Shown one piece after another: positions 14,229-22,951 of a DNA stretch of 24,236 nt. Origin of the DNA: a virus. The DNA is taken from the IMG/VR virus record IMGVR_UViG_3300042339_001135, positions 1 to 24,236 of that record, one strand, 5' to 3'. The translations under genes and the position numbers were made by a program. The notes below the pieces were generated by a model. That model had not been told where the DNA came from and made no database searches. It was given only the letters and a program-made list of their open reading frames with translations. The first letter of the stretch is position 1, and each line of letters begins with the position of its first letter.

Positions 14229-17200
14229 ATGGAGTTTAACGGAAAAAGTCCTAATGGGTTAAATCAGACTAGTGTAAATAGTGTATCACTTTTTGTGAGT
14301 GGAGCATCTATATTAAATGCATCATCGGAATCTGTAAATGTTGTAGGAAACTTTAGTGCTTCCGGAATACAAACAAATTTAATTGGAGTAACTAGTGGGT
14401 CTTCATTACAAATAAACGCAAATACACAAGTTAGTGGTTCTATTACCGCATCTTTATTTAGAGGAGATGGTAGTGGGTTATTTAATATTAGTGCGGCATC
14501 AATTGGCGATATAGATAGATTAAAATCAGGTTCAGTAGTAGCACAAATTTCACCAAATCAAGGATTAAGAGTTAATACTGGCGTTACTGTAAATGATTTT
14601 TTAATAGTAACTGGAAGTGGTATTTTCAAAGGAGATATTAGTGTAGCTGGTAAAATAACATCTACTGAAATACATACAACATACATTTCATCATCTGTAA
14701 TATATTCATCTGGTTCAAATAAATTTGGCGATTCTCAACTCGATAAACAAGAATTTACTGGTAGTGTAGCAATTTCAGGTTCTATGTTTGTTACCGGCCT
14801 CCAAGCTGATAATGTAACAAACGAAGTATTGGTTATTAATACCGCAACGGGAAAGATAGGAACTAAATTTGCAGCAGCAACTTCTGGTACGTCTGGTACA
14901 TCAGGAACTTCTGGTACAACTGGTAGTGAAGGTACTTCTGGTACTTCTGGTACATCAGGAACTTCCGGTAGTAGTGGTTCATCAGGAACTTCGGGAACTT
15001 CAGGAACAAGCGGAACTTCTGGTAGTACGGGTTCTGCCGGTACTTCTGGAACGTCTGGCACATCAGGTACATCCGGAACGTCTGGTACATCGGGAACATC
15101 TGGAATCGATGGCACATCGGGTACTTCTGGCACAAGCGGAACATCCGGAACATCCGGAACTTCAGGTAGTACAGGTTCTGCAGGTACAACGGGCTCGGCT
15201 GGTACATCTGGAACTTCTGGAACATCAGGAACTTCTGGAACAAGTGGAGAAGATGGTTCATCAGGAACATCTGGTTCAGCTGGGACAAGTGGTACTAGTG
15301 GAACTTCGGGAAGTGGTGGTACAACTGGTACTGCCGGCTCAACCGGGTCTTCTGGTATAAGTGGAACAGCCGGTACAACTGGTTCGGCAGGTACATCTGG
15401 AACTTCTGGAACTTCTGGAACAAGTGGTACTGCTGGTAGTGGTGGTATAACTGGAGCCGGTGGATTGGGTGGTACGAATGGTAGTGGTGGAACAAGTGGA
15501 ACGAGTGGAGCGGATGGTAGTAGTGGAAGTAGTGGTTCTAGTGGTACATCAGGAACTTCGGGAGTAACCGGTGCAGGTGGAACCGGTGGTTCAGCTGGTA
15601 CATCAGGAACTTCGGGTACATCAGGAACTTCGGGTTCAGCTGGTACATCAGGTTCAGCTGGTACATCTGGTGCAAGTGGAATACAAGGTTCATCTGGTTC
15701 GGCAGGTACTTCAGGTACTTCAGGTACTTCTGGAACTTCTGGAACTTCTGGAACAAGTGGTTCGGATGGAATACAAGGTTCATCTGGCTCGGCCGGTACT
15801 TCAGGAACATCTGGAGTAAGTGGTACCGGTGGAAGTAGTGGTACTTCAGGAACATCTGGAGTAAGTGGTTCAGCTGGAAGTAGTGGTTCATCTGGAACAT
15901 CCGGAGAAAGTGGTTCATCTGGAACATCCGGAGTAAGTGGTTCGGCAGGAAGTAGCGGAACTTCTGGTACATCAGGAACTTCAGGAACTTCAGGAACATC
16001 TGGTACATCAGGAAGTAGCGGAACATCTGGAGAAAGTGGTTCGGCGGGAAGTAGTGGAACTTCTGGTACATCAGGTTCAGCTGGAACAAGTGGGTCTTCT
16101 GGTACATCAGGAACTTCTGGTACATCAGGAACAAGCGGAACATCAGGAACTTCTGGTTCATCAGGAGCTTCCGGTTCATCGGGAACTTCTGGTACAAGTG
16201 GTTCGGCAGGAACTTCCGGTACAAGTGGAACTTCTGGAACTTCTGGTACAAGTGGTTCATCTGGAACATCTGGAACACGCGGTACATCAGGTACTTCTGG
16301 TTTATTAGCATTAACTGGTACAACTGATAATGGTGTAATTACATTAAACGGAACTGCACCAAACGGAACTGTTGAAGCAAATTTAAAATTCGATGGTAGT
16401 ACATTGACGGTAACTGGAGATGCTACAATTAGTGGTAACTTAACTGTTAGTGGTACTACAACATATATTAATACAACAACTTTAAATGTAGGTGATAATA
16501 TCATTACACTTAACGCAGATATTGGAGCATCAACTACACCAACTGAAAATGCTGGTATAGAAGTTAAGAGAGGTAATGCAGCAACAAAACAATTTATTTG
16601 GGATGAGGGAAATGATAGATGGTCATTTGATGATAACGTAAACGTAAGTGGTAACGTAGTTCTTAGTGGTACAATAGATACTGGATTAGGTGCAACTGAA
16701 GTTTATTTAATGAACCAAAATATCAGAACAACGGATGCAGTAACTTTTGCTACGGTTAATACCGGACAAGGTGCTAACGAATTATATGCAATGGACCAAA
16801 ACGTAAGAACTACGGATGGTGTAACATTTGCAACCGTAAATACCGGACAAGGTGCTAACGAACTATATGCGATGGACCAAAATGTTCGTACAACTGATAC
16901 TGTAAGATTTGGTAAAGTAGAAATTGATGGTGCATCGAATTATATAGATACAAATGGAGGATATTTTAGTATAACATCTGCGGGTAATGAAATAACGCTT
17001 GGGGGCACTGCAAGTTCTATGTATATTAATTATCGCGCGGCTTTAGGTGGAACTCCAACTTCATATATTTGGAACGCGGGTACTCCATCTACATTTGCCA
17101 ATCATACGATGGGTAGAATAGATGCGGATTCTCTATACGATAGAAATGATACGACTTTTTATATAAATCCAGCTGGAACTTCAAAGGCAAGTACAATAAA

Positions 17201-20200
17201 TGTAGATAATCTTAATACTGGTAACTACGTTAATATTGGTTATACAAATAATAATGAATCAATATCAACTACATCATTTAGAGGTATAGATTTTCATACA
17301 ACTAGTGATTTTAACTATTATATTGGTAAGCCGGCAGGTGCTTGGACACAACCATTACATATACATTTTTATACTGGTATAAGACTTCGTTCTCATCATT
17401 CATACGGTGGTACTCAATTTTATAATATAGCAAATAGTGTTGCTGTTGCAAGTTTCAACGATGGTGATAACCACTTTAGAACTTTCTACAATAGTTATTT
17501 GGGTAATAGTAGTGGTGATTTAACTTGGGTTAATGATACTCTATATGTCGGTGCAAGTGATAGTGGAGATGCTGAATTCCGTTTTGGTGAAGATAGTAGT
17601 GGTTGGTATGGTGATAGATGGTATTGGGATAGTGCGTATAATGTATATCGATATAGTAGATATGCCGGCACCGATTCTTTAATTCACTATCATGATACAA
17701 GAGATGCTGCGAGAATTACTTATGGAAGAAATATTGTATTTGATGATTTTGGAAAAGGTATAGTTGGAAATTATGATTCCGTTAGATTGCAAGCCGTATT
17801 TGCTATGGGTGACTCTTATAAAATGGCGGTAAATGGATTGGCAACTAATAATATGTATGGCATCGCATGGTCTCATCCAAATGCAGGTGGTTTGGGTGGT
17901 GCGAATAATTTGAATGACCATGGTTTGTTAATAATAAACAATGGTTCTTTTAGAGCATCGATTTCATCTCGTATAGTAGCATCGGAAGAAGTTAGAGGAA
18001 CACTATTCAGAGATTATACTGATACTGGATATTTTTTAGATCCTGGTACAAGTGCAACTTCATTAAGAATAGCAGGTGGTATAAAACAAAATAACTTAGT
18101 AGGTAGACCTTACGCAGTTTGGGGAGCCAGCAGTAGTACAACTGGAGCAGTTGTTATTAAATTTCCTGGTAATACTAGTAACTATGGAATGATACATGCG
18201 GTTATTGACATTTATGAATATAACGGAAATAATGCATGTACTGTAATAGTTGGTGGACATAACTGGAATGGTGCTTGGTATAATTTCGGAGCAACTCTTG
18301 TAGGATATACCGATAAACCAATTAGAGTTGGTGTTAAAGATGGTAAATATTGTATCGTAATTGGTAACGGTTCATCTGGTTGGTCTTATGGACAGGTTGT
18401 TCTTCGTAAAATACAAAATGGTTCATATTATAGTGGAGTAATGGATGTTGCGGAAGGATATACTGCAGCAATAGAATCAGATTCCTACTCATATATATCT
18501 AGCAATTTAAGTGGATTTAGAAGTACAACAATTCAGGCTACTTCGGCAATGTATTCTCCAATCTACTATGATAGTGATGATACTACATTTAGAATAGATG
18601 GTGATAATACGTCTGTTCTTAGAAGATTACAAGTACGTCCATCGGGAGGTAGTCCAGGTGACTCTATACAAATATATTCATCTGGAGTACATCAATATCC
18701 ACAAATTTATTCTGATGGAGCTCTTGAAGCAATGTGGAATTATAGAAATACATATGCACAATGGTATGTTGGTTTAAGAACAACATCTCAATTAGTTGGT
18801 ATTACTGGTTTCCATTTTTATAATACAACATATGGACAAACCGTTGGTGGGTGGAGTATCGATGGAATTGGATATGCAATATCTTCATTTAGAGCACCTA
18901 TATTCTATGACCAAGATAATACTGGTTATTATTTTGATGGAAATGGTACTACTGTAATGAACGTATCATACAATTATGGTAGACATTATTATGATAACTA
19001 TTTAGTAAGCCGTAACGAAGGTGGTATGATGGGTAGTTATAATTCAACCGGAACTGCTTCTAAAGTAATTTGGACAATCGGTGAGTCTTGGCCAATTGGT
19101 AATATGTACGGATTAGGATATGAATATGCTAGTAGTACATTCTTACCTGGTGACCCGCATGTTATTGCATTAAGAAACAATGGTAGTACCTATACTAGAT
19201 TACAAATGAATGGTGGTATTTACACCACTGGAGCTATATATTCAACCGCGGCATTATATTCACCAATATACTACGATTCGGATAATACTGGATATTATGT
19301 GAATGCAGCTGGTACAACAAACCTTGTTTATTTAGTTGTTGCAAACGGAAACTCTATTCAACATAACGCATATAATAACAATGGTTCATTTATGATGAAT
19401 AACGCATCTACCTATTGGGGTATGATTAGTAACGTATCTGCAAATGACTGGAGATTGGGTTATGGTGGTGGTAACTCTATTGTTGGTTGGAACTTAAGAT
19501 GGGATAATGGTAGTACTGCTTGGGCACAAAGTTTCCAAGCTAATATAATGTATGATGCCCAAAATACTGCATATTATATAGACCCTAATGGTACATCTTA
19601 TTTAAGAGGTAGATTAGAAGTAGCTGGTGGCCACTACGATTCATCTCTTAGAATTATTGCTAGAGGAAATGAAATGGGTACTGGTGTACCATCTTATTTA
19701 CAAATGTGGGTATCTGAACCTGGTGTGACTTGGAATGATGGTGGTTTTGGATTTAACGTACATAATAATGGTAGTGGTCCTGGTGGATTTGATAGAATAA
19801 ATACGGGGCAGGGACAAGCATATATGAGGTTTACTTCAGCTGGTGATTGGTATTTCTATAACACGAATACATCCGGTACTAGAGTTACTAATATGGAAAT
19901 GTACCCAAATAATACGGTATATTTTAATAACTATGCAACTGGTGGTAACTCATTAAGAGCACCAATATTTTATGATTCAAACAATACTGGATATTATGTA
20001 GACCCAGCTGGTACTGCTAGATTAAGTTATGTATTATCAAACGGTGGTATTAGAGTTGATTCAAACGAACACATTTATTTGGATTATAACTACGGACAAA
20101 CTATTTTTGGAGTTTATACATCAACTAGATATCAGGGTATATTCTCAATGGGTACTTCTTGGAGACTTCCTGTTGATGGTACATCTCCTGGTAACTTATA

Positions 20201-22415
20201 TGGATTATCTTGGTCACATCCTAATGCCGGCGGACAAGCTGGTTATTTGACTGACCACGGATTGTTAGTAATGGTTAATGGTTTAACATACGCAGCACTT
20301 ACAAGCACAGTTTGGGCAAGAAGTGATATGAGGTCACCTATTTACTATGACCACGATACTGGATACTATTTCAATGGTAATGGTGATAGTAACTGGCAAG
20401 GTTTGACCGATTATGGTAAAATGAGAATTGGATTGACCGGTAAAGGTAACTACCGTAGAAATGATTATACTGGAGATACTAATTATTGGATAGGTTCTAT
20501 GGGATGGGGAACTACTGATATGAACTCAGTAGCGGGATGGGGTTCAGGCTTTATTGATTCTTGGTCAAACCCAGGTAATCAGCCGAGTGGTACATCGCAT
20601 TGGGTTGGTACACAAGCTTTCCATTATGCGGCTGGTGGAAATAATAACACTGGTTGGCAGTTGGTTGGTGGACCGATAAGTAACTTAAGATTTAGAAGTG
20701 CTTGGAGTGGTTGGAGCGGTTGGTGTACTGTTGCAATGCATGACCGTAATGATGGTAGTGGTGGACCTTTATATGCAGGGTATTATGCCGATAGTAACGA
20801 TACTGGATATTATTTAGACCCTAACTCAACATCGGATTCTGCTTTAAGAATTAGAGGCGGTACTCTACATGGACCTAACCCAACTTGGGGAGCATATCTT
20901 TATGTTGGTTCTAATGGTAGACCTAACTCATACGCATCTGTTGTGACAACTAATGGTAACTTACACTTAGATTGCCAAAACGGATATGAAACTTATATCA
21001 ACCACTATTCTGGAAATAGAACGTATCTTTATGAGATAAGAACAAACTTTATTTACGATAGAGATGATACTTCATACTATTTAGACCCTAATGGTACTTC
21101 ACAATTAAGTAGATTTGCACAAAGAACACATGCCGCGATAAATAGGGGTTATCATTGGAATACCCCTAGATTTGATTATACTGGTGATACTAACTATTGG
21201 ACAGGTACTTTCGGTTGGGGAACATCTGCTGGAAACTGGGATAATGCTTGGAAAGCTGGTTTTTCTGGATGGGATATTTGGGGTGGTGGAACTGGTCACC
21301 CTCAAGGTGGTGGTTACATTCACGCTCAAGGTATTGTATCCGGTCAACACTATGCAACATCGGATGGTGGTGCGGCGTATGGTTGGATGATGGTAGGTGC
21401 CGGTGATGCAACCGCAAATAGATATTGGGCAAGAGGTAAATGGGGTGGTGGTACATCTGGATGGTTAGAATTCGTAATGAGTGGTTCTAATCCTGGATAT
21501 ACATTGTACGCATATATAATGTATGATGCAAATAATACTGGATATTATAGTGACCCTAATGGTGATTCTCGTTTAAGCGCAATATACATAGACCAGGGTT
21601 ATAACTACGGATGGTGGAGAAACTATGGTTGTACTGGATTGTATAACCAATCATATGGTAGAGGTATATGGGCAGCTGAATGTGGTGGAAATTCTTATGG
21701 TAACTATACAACTTACGATGGTGGTAGAAATGGCTGGCAAGGTTGGGGTATTGGTTCTAGACACTGTTTAATGAGTACCGGTGGTGATAACATTGGTATA
21801 CATGATAATAGTAGAAGTTGGTTGTATTATTGGGGTGGTGATTATCATAGATTCCAATATGGATATTTCCAAGCGGATGGCTCTATAAGAAGTCCGTTAT
21901 TCTATGATAATAACAATACGGGATATTATATGGATGGTGATGGTAGTTCTCGTATGTTTAGAATTAATGCAAACCAATTATACGCATACGAATGGGTATT
22001 CTGTCAGGGAAATATCATCGCTTACTATTCTGATGAAAGATTAAAAACAAAAGTTGGCAAGATTGAAAACCCAATAGAAAAGATTTCTCAATTAAATGGT
22101 TTCTATTATGTGAACAATGATTTGGCAAAATCAGTAGGATACACCGATGAAAAAGTACAATTGGGTCTTTCAGCACAAGAAGTTCAAAGAATACTTCCTG
22201 AAATTGTAACATTAGCGCCATTTGATACTGAATTTGATTCGGAAGGTAACGTGATAGGTTCTAAGAGTGGTGAAAACTATTTAACAATCGATTATGATAA
22301 ATTAGTTCCACTTTTAGTAGAAGCTATTAAAGAACAACAGGTTATAATTGACAAACAAAAGAACGATATTTCTGAAATTAAAGAAATGTTGAAAATCTTA
22401 ACTAACAATAGATAA
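14229..22415 (+). CDS. Giant tail fibre with Gly-Thr-Ser stalk and C-terminal S74 chaperone
   Basis: A 2728-residue fibre. Parts in order: an N-terminal region (1-219) with fibre repeats shared with the first giant (GDGSGLFNI, VNDFLIVTGSGIFKG, VIYSSGSNKFGDSQ, EFTGSVAISGS); a Gly-Thr-Ser triplet tract (220-691); a linker TGTTDNGVITLNG ... VEANLKFDGSTLTVTG (692-735); a beta region with LNVGDNIITLNADIG and ENAGIEVKRG, typical of phage fibres; three 27-residue repeats (817-897); a long region (965-2583) with twelve (Y/F)(R)D-x-x-(N/D)T-x-(Y/F) repeats and many Trp/Tyr/Gly-rich stretches; and an intramolecular chaperone of the peptidase S74 family (about 2598-2728). The chaperone is known in other phages to drive trimer folding and then cut itself off. 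No membrane or signal segment is seen. This is probably the receptor-binding fibre, with the Trp/Tyr/Gly-rich part as a candidate binding surface (inferred). Confidence 0.9.
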   Translation: MEFNGKSPNGLNQTSVNSVSLFVSGASILNASSESVNVVGNFSASGIQTNLIGVTSGSSLQINANTQVSGSITASLFRGDGSGLFNISAASIGDIDRLKSGSVVAQISPNQGLRVNTGVTVNDFLIVTGSGIFKGDISVAGKITSTEIHTTYISSSVIYSSGSNKFGDSQLDKQEFTGSVAISGSMFVTGLQADNVTNEVLVINTATGKIGTKFAAATSGTSGTSGTSGTTGSEGTSGTSGTSGTSGSSGSSGTSGTSGTSGTSGSTGSAGTSGTSGTSGTSGTSGTSGTSGIDGTSGTSGTSGTSGTSGTSGSTGSAGTTGSAGTSGTSGTSGTSGTSGEDGSSGTSGSAGTSGTSGTSGSGGTTGTAGSTGSSGISGTAGTTGSAGTSGTSGTSGTSGTAGSGGITGAGGLGGTNGSGGTSGTSGADGSSGSSGSSGTSGTSGVTGAGGTGGSAGTSGTSGTSGTSGSAGTSGSAGTSGASGIQGSSGSAGTSGTSGTSGTSGTSGTSGSDGIQGSSGSAGTSGTSGVSGTGGSSGTSGTSGVSGSAGSSGSSGTSGESGSSGTSGVSGSAGSSGTSGTSGTSGTSGTSGTSGSSGTSGESGSAGSSGTSGTSGSAGTSGSSGTSGTSGTSGTSGTSGTSGSSGASGSSGTSGTSGSAGTSGTSGTSGTSGTSGSSGTSGTRGTSGTSGLLALTGTTDNGVITLNGTAPNGTVEANLKFDGSTLTVTGDATISGNLTVSGTTTYINTTTLNVGDNIITLNADIGASTTPTENAGIEVKRGNAATKQFIWDEGNDRWSFDDNVNVSGNVVLSGTIDTGLGATEVYLMNQNIRTTDAVTFATVNTGQGANELYAMDQNVRTTDGVTFATVNTGQGANELYAMDQNVRTTDTVRFGKVEIDGASNYIDTNGGYFSITSAGNEITLGGTASSMYINYRAALGGTPTSYIWNAGTPSTFANHTMGRIDADSLYDRNDTTFYINPAGTSKASTINVDNLNTGNYVNIGYTNNNESISTTSFRGIDFHTTSDFNYYIGKPAGAWTQPLHIHFYTGIRLRSHHSYGGTQFYNIANSVAVASFNDGDNHFRTFYNSYLGNSSGDLTWVNDTLYVGASDSGDAEFRFGEDSSGWYGDRWYWDSAYNVYRYSRYAGTDSLIHYHDTRDAARITYGRNIVFDDFGKGIVGNYDSVRLQAVFAMGDSYKMAVNGLATNNMYGIAWSHPNAGGLGGANNLNDHGLLIINNGSFRASISSRIVASEEVRGTLFRDYTDTGYFLDPGTSATSLRIAGGIKQNNLVGRPYAVWGASSSTTGAVVIKFPGNTSNYGMIHAVIDIYEYNGNNACTVIVGGHNWNGAWYNFGATLVGYTDKPIRVGVKDGKYCIVIGNGSSGWSYGQVVLRKIQNGSYYSGVMDVAEGYTAAIESDSYSYISSNLSGFRSTTIQATSAMYSPIYYDSDDTTFRIDGDNTSVLRRLQVRPSGGSPGDSIQIYSSGVHQYPQIYSDGALEAMWNYRNTYAQWYVGLRTTSQLVGITGFHFYNTTYGQTVGGWSIDGIGYAISSFRAPIFYDQDNTGYYFDGNGTTVMNVSYNYGRHYYDNYLVSRNEGGMMGSYNSTGTASKVIWTIGESWPIGNMYGLGYEYASSTFLPGDPHVIALRNNGSTYTRLQMNGGIYTTGAIYSTAALYSPIYYDSDNTGYYVNAAGTTNLVYLVVANGNSIQHNAYNNNGSFMMNNASTYWGMISNVSANDWRLGYGGGNSIVGWNLRWDNGSTAWAQSFQANIMYDAQNTAYYIDPNGTSYLRGRLEVAGGHYDSSLRIIARGNEMGTGVPSYLQMWVSEPGVTWNDGGFGFNVHNNGSGPGGFDRINTGQGQAYMRFTSAGDWYFYNTNTSGTRVTNMEMYPNNTVYFNNYATGGNSLRAPIFYDSNNTGYYVDPAGTARLSYVLSNGGIRVDSNEHIYLDYNYGQTIFGVYTSTRYQGIFSMGTSWRLPVDGTSPGNLYGLSWSHPNAGGQAGYLTDHGLLVMVNGLTYAALTSTVWARSDMRSPIYYDHDTGYYFNGNGDSNWQGLTDYGKMRIGLTGKGNYRRNDYTGDTNYWIGSMGWGTTDMNSVAGWGSGFIDSWSNPGNQPSGTSHWVGTQAFHYAAGGNNNTGWQLVGGPISNLRFRSAWSGWSGWCTVAMHDRNDGSGGPLYAGYYADSNDTGYYLDPNSTSDSALRIRGGTLHGPNPTWGAYLYVGSNGRPNSYASVVTTNGNLHLDCQNGYETYINHYSGNRTYLYEIRTNFIYDRDDTSYYLDPNGTSQLSRFAQRTHAAINRGYHWNTPRFDYTGDTNYWTGTFGWGTSAGNWDNAWKAGFSGWDIWGGGTGHPQGGGYIHAQGIVSGQHYATSDGGAAYGWMMVGAGDATANRYWARGKWGGGTSGWLEFVMSGSNPGYTLYAYIMYDANNTGYYSDPNGDSRLSAIYIDQGYNYGWWRNYGCTGLYNQSYGRGIWAAECGGNSYGNYTTYDGGRNGWQGWGIGSRHCLMSTGGDNIGIHDNSRSWLYYWGGDYHRFQYGYFQADGSIRSPLFYDNNNTGYYMDGDGSSRMFRINANQLYAYEWVFCQGNIIAYYSDERLKTKVGKIENPIEKISQLNGFYYVNNDLAKSVGYTDEKVQLGLSAQEVQRILPEIVTLAPFDTEFDSEGNVIGSKSGENYLTIDYDKLVPLLVEAIKEQQVIIDKQKNDISEIKEMLKILTNNR
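14886..16301 (+). repeat. Gly-Thr-Ser triplet tract, 472 residues
   Basis: Residues 220-691 of the second giant fibre. Glycine stands at nearly every third position, mostly Gly-Thr-Ser with Gly-Ser-Ala, Gly-Ser-Ser and Gly-Glu-Ser-type variants and two GIQGSSGSAG units. Proline is absent and one Arg (GTRG) lies near the end. Unlike the first tract it has no GT(F/M/Y)F interruptions. Synonymous codons are mixed throughout. Confidence 0.95.
16677..16919 (+). repeat. Three tandem 81-base repeats
   Basis: Three head-to-tail units begin at 16677, 16758 and 16839. Each encodes 27 residues of the type NTGQGANELYAMDQNVRTTD followed by (G/A/T)V(T/R)FxxV. Units two and three are nearly identical in protein over their first 20 residues, and differ in DNA mainly at third positions. 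This motif is common in phage fibre shafts. Confidence 0.85.
17121..21975 (+). repeat. Twelve YD-(N/D)T-GYY fibre repeats
   Basis: Twelve copies of a motif such as APIFYDSNNTGYYVDPAGT recur at irregular spacing through residues 965-2583. Variants include SPIYYDSDDTTFRIDGDNTS, NIMYDAQNTAYYIDPNGTS and SPLFYDNNNTGYYMDGDGSS. One copy is short (YYDHDTGYYFNGNGDS, near 20340). From memory this motif is widespread in metagenomic phage fibres that end in an S74 domain. Between copies are Trp/Tyr/Gly-rich inserts, two of which share a WSHPNAGG ... DHGLL motif (near 17870 and 20215) and two share YTGDTNYW (near 20465 and 21175). Confidence 0.85.
22020..22412 (+). other. Peptidase S74 / intramolecular chaperone domain
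   Basis: Residues about 2598-2728. It starts AYYSDERLKTKVGKI and continues with ISQLNGFYYV, VQLGLSAQEVQRILPEIV, YLTIDYDKLVPLLVEAIKEQ and a C-terminal coiled coil (about 2695-2723). The SDERLK motif supplies the catalytic Ser2601 and Lys2606, spaced as Ser911/Lys916 of the coliphage K1F endosialidase. Cleavage is expected before Ser2601 and would release about 128 residues. Confidence 0.93.
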
Positions 22416-22436
22416 TAATTATTTTTTAAAAATAAT

Positions 22437-22445
22437 ATATTTATA
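22437..22445 (+). promoter_or_regulatory. Putative late promoter box ATATTTATA
   Basis: The nonamer sits 19 bases before the ATG at 22465. The same 19-base distance is seen at 1761 before the first giant fibre. An A/T-only palindrome lies directly upstream (22418-22436). Confidence 0.5.
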
Positions 22446-22464
22446 CAATATAAAACACAATATT

Positions 22465-22869
22465 ATGGGATTAACATACGAATGGAAACTAACAGGCCTT
22501 AAAAAGCAAAACGCTGACAATATCAGCGATGCGGTTGTTGGTACACAATGGAAACTAACCGGTACGGATGAAGATGGTAATTTTGGAACATTTAGTGGAG
22601 CAACTCCATTTAAAATTTCGGAAATTAACACAGGTAGTTTTACCGAATATAGTTCTTTGACAGAAGAGCAAGTACTTAGTTGGGTAAAAAATCACGTAAG
22701 TGGTGGTGCTGCAAGTAATTATATGGAGCATATCAATGGACAAATTCAAAAAGAAATAGCTAGTAAAAAATGGACTAAGCTTGAAGTTAATGAAGCAGAC
22801 TTGCCTTGGTCACCTATATCTGGTAGTACAGTAGCTCCTACTGTTAATGAACCAGCTCCGGTTGATTAA
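22465..22869 (+). CDS. Small conserved-looking phage protein, function unknown
   Basis: A 134-residue protein: LTYEWKLTGLKKQNADNISD, VVGTQWKLTGTDEDGNFGTF, SGATPFKI, SLTEEQVLSWVKNHV, then YMEHINGQIQKEIASKKWTK and a Pro/Asp-rich tail with DLPWSP. The same series (W-K-V/L-T-G-L, TGTDE-x-GNxGTFxGATPF, LTExxVLSW, HxNxQIxxQI, DLPW) is familiar to me from short proteins near tail genes of marine T4-like phages, but I know no proven function. It has its own promoter-like box 19 bases upstream and a terminator-like hairpin right after, so it may form a one-gene unit just before the sheath gene. No signal peptide, membrane helix or catalytic motif is seen. Confidence 0.7.
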   Translation: MGLTYEWKLTGLKKQNADNISDAVVGTQWKLTGTDEDGNFGTFSGATPFKISEINTGSFTEYSSLTEEQVLSWVKNHVSGGAASNYMEHINGQIQKEIASKKWTKLEVNEADLPWSPISGSTVAPTVNEPAPVD

Positions 22870-22889
22870 TTTAATCGAAACTAAATTTT

Positions 22890-22940
22890 AAATATCCAAA
22901 GTGCAGATTTAATAATAAATTTGTGTTTTGGATATTTTCT
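22890..22940 (+). terminator. Long hairpin followed by T-rich tail
   Basis: Bases 22890-22911 pair with 22916-22937 around a 4-base loop. The outer 11 pairs are perfect (AAATATCCAAA with TTTGGATATTT). The inner 11 include four G-U wobbles (22901-22926, 22902-22925, 22903-22924, 22906-22921). These wobbles pair only in + strand RNA; on the other strand they would be C-A mismatches, which supports a + strand RNA structure. TTCTTTATATTTAT follows. It sits 20 bases after the stop of the small gene and just before the box at 22943. Confidence 0.7.
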
Positions 22941-22942
22941 TT

Positions 22943-22951
22943 ATATTTATA
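22943..22951 (+). promoter_or_regulatory. Putative late promoter box before the sheath gene
   Basis: ATATTTATA lies 5 bases after the hairpin and 59 bases before the ATG at 23011, giving a terminator-promoter pair between two units. The leader is longer than at the other boxes. Confidence 0.5.

Noticed and set aside
8545-16301. Repeat arrays that might be taken for CRISPR or a minisatellite
   Set aside because: Units are in-frame Gly triplets of a protein, without constant repeats of 25-40 bases separated by unique spacers, and no cas genes are present.
14735-16504. A 589-codon minus-strand Pro-Val repeat frame
   Set aside because: Same by-product as above, opposite the second triplet tract.
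14229-22415. Diversity-generating retroelement target in the fibre
   Set aside because: I saw no reverse transcriptase, template repeat or C-type lectin-like variable end. The C terminus is an S74 domain. The needed genes could lie outside the window, but nothing here supports it.
22418-22436. A/T-only palindrome ATTATTTTTTAAAAATAAT as a terminator
   Set aside because: It has no loop space and no G-C pairs, so the RNA hairpin would be weak. It is likely chance in AT-rich spacer DNA.
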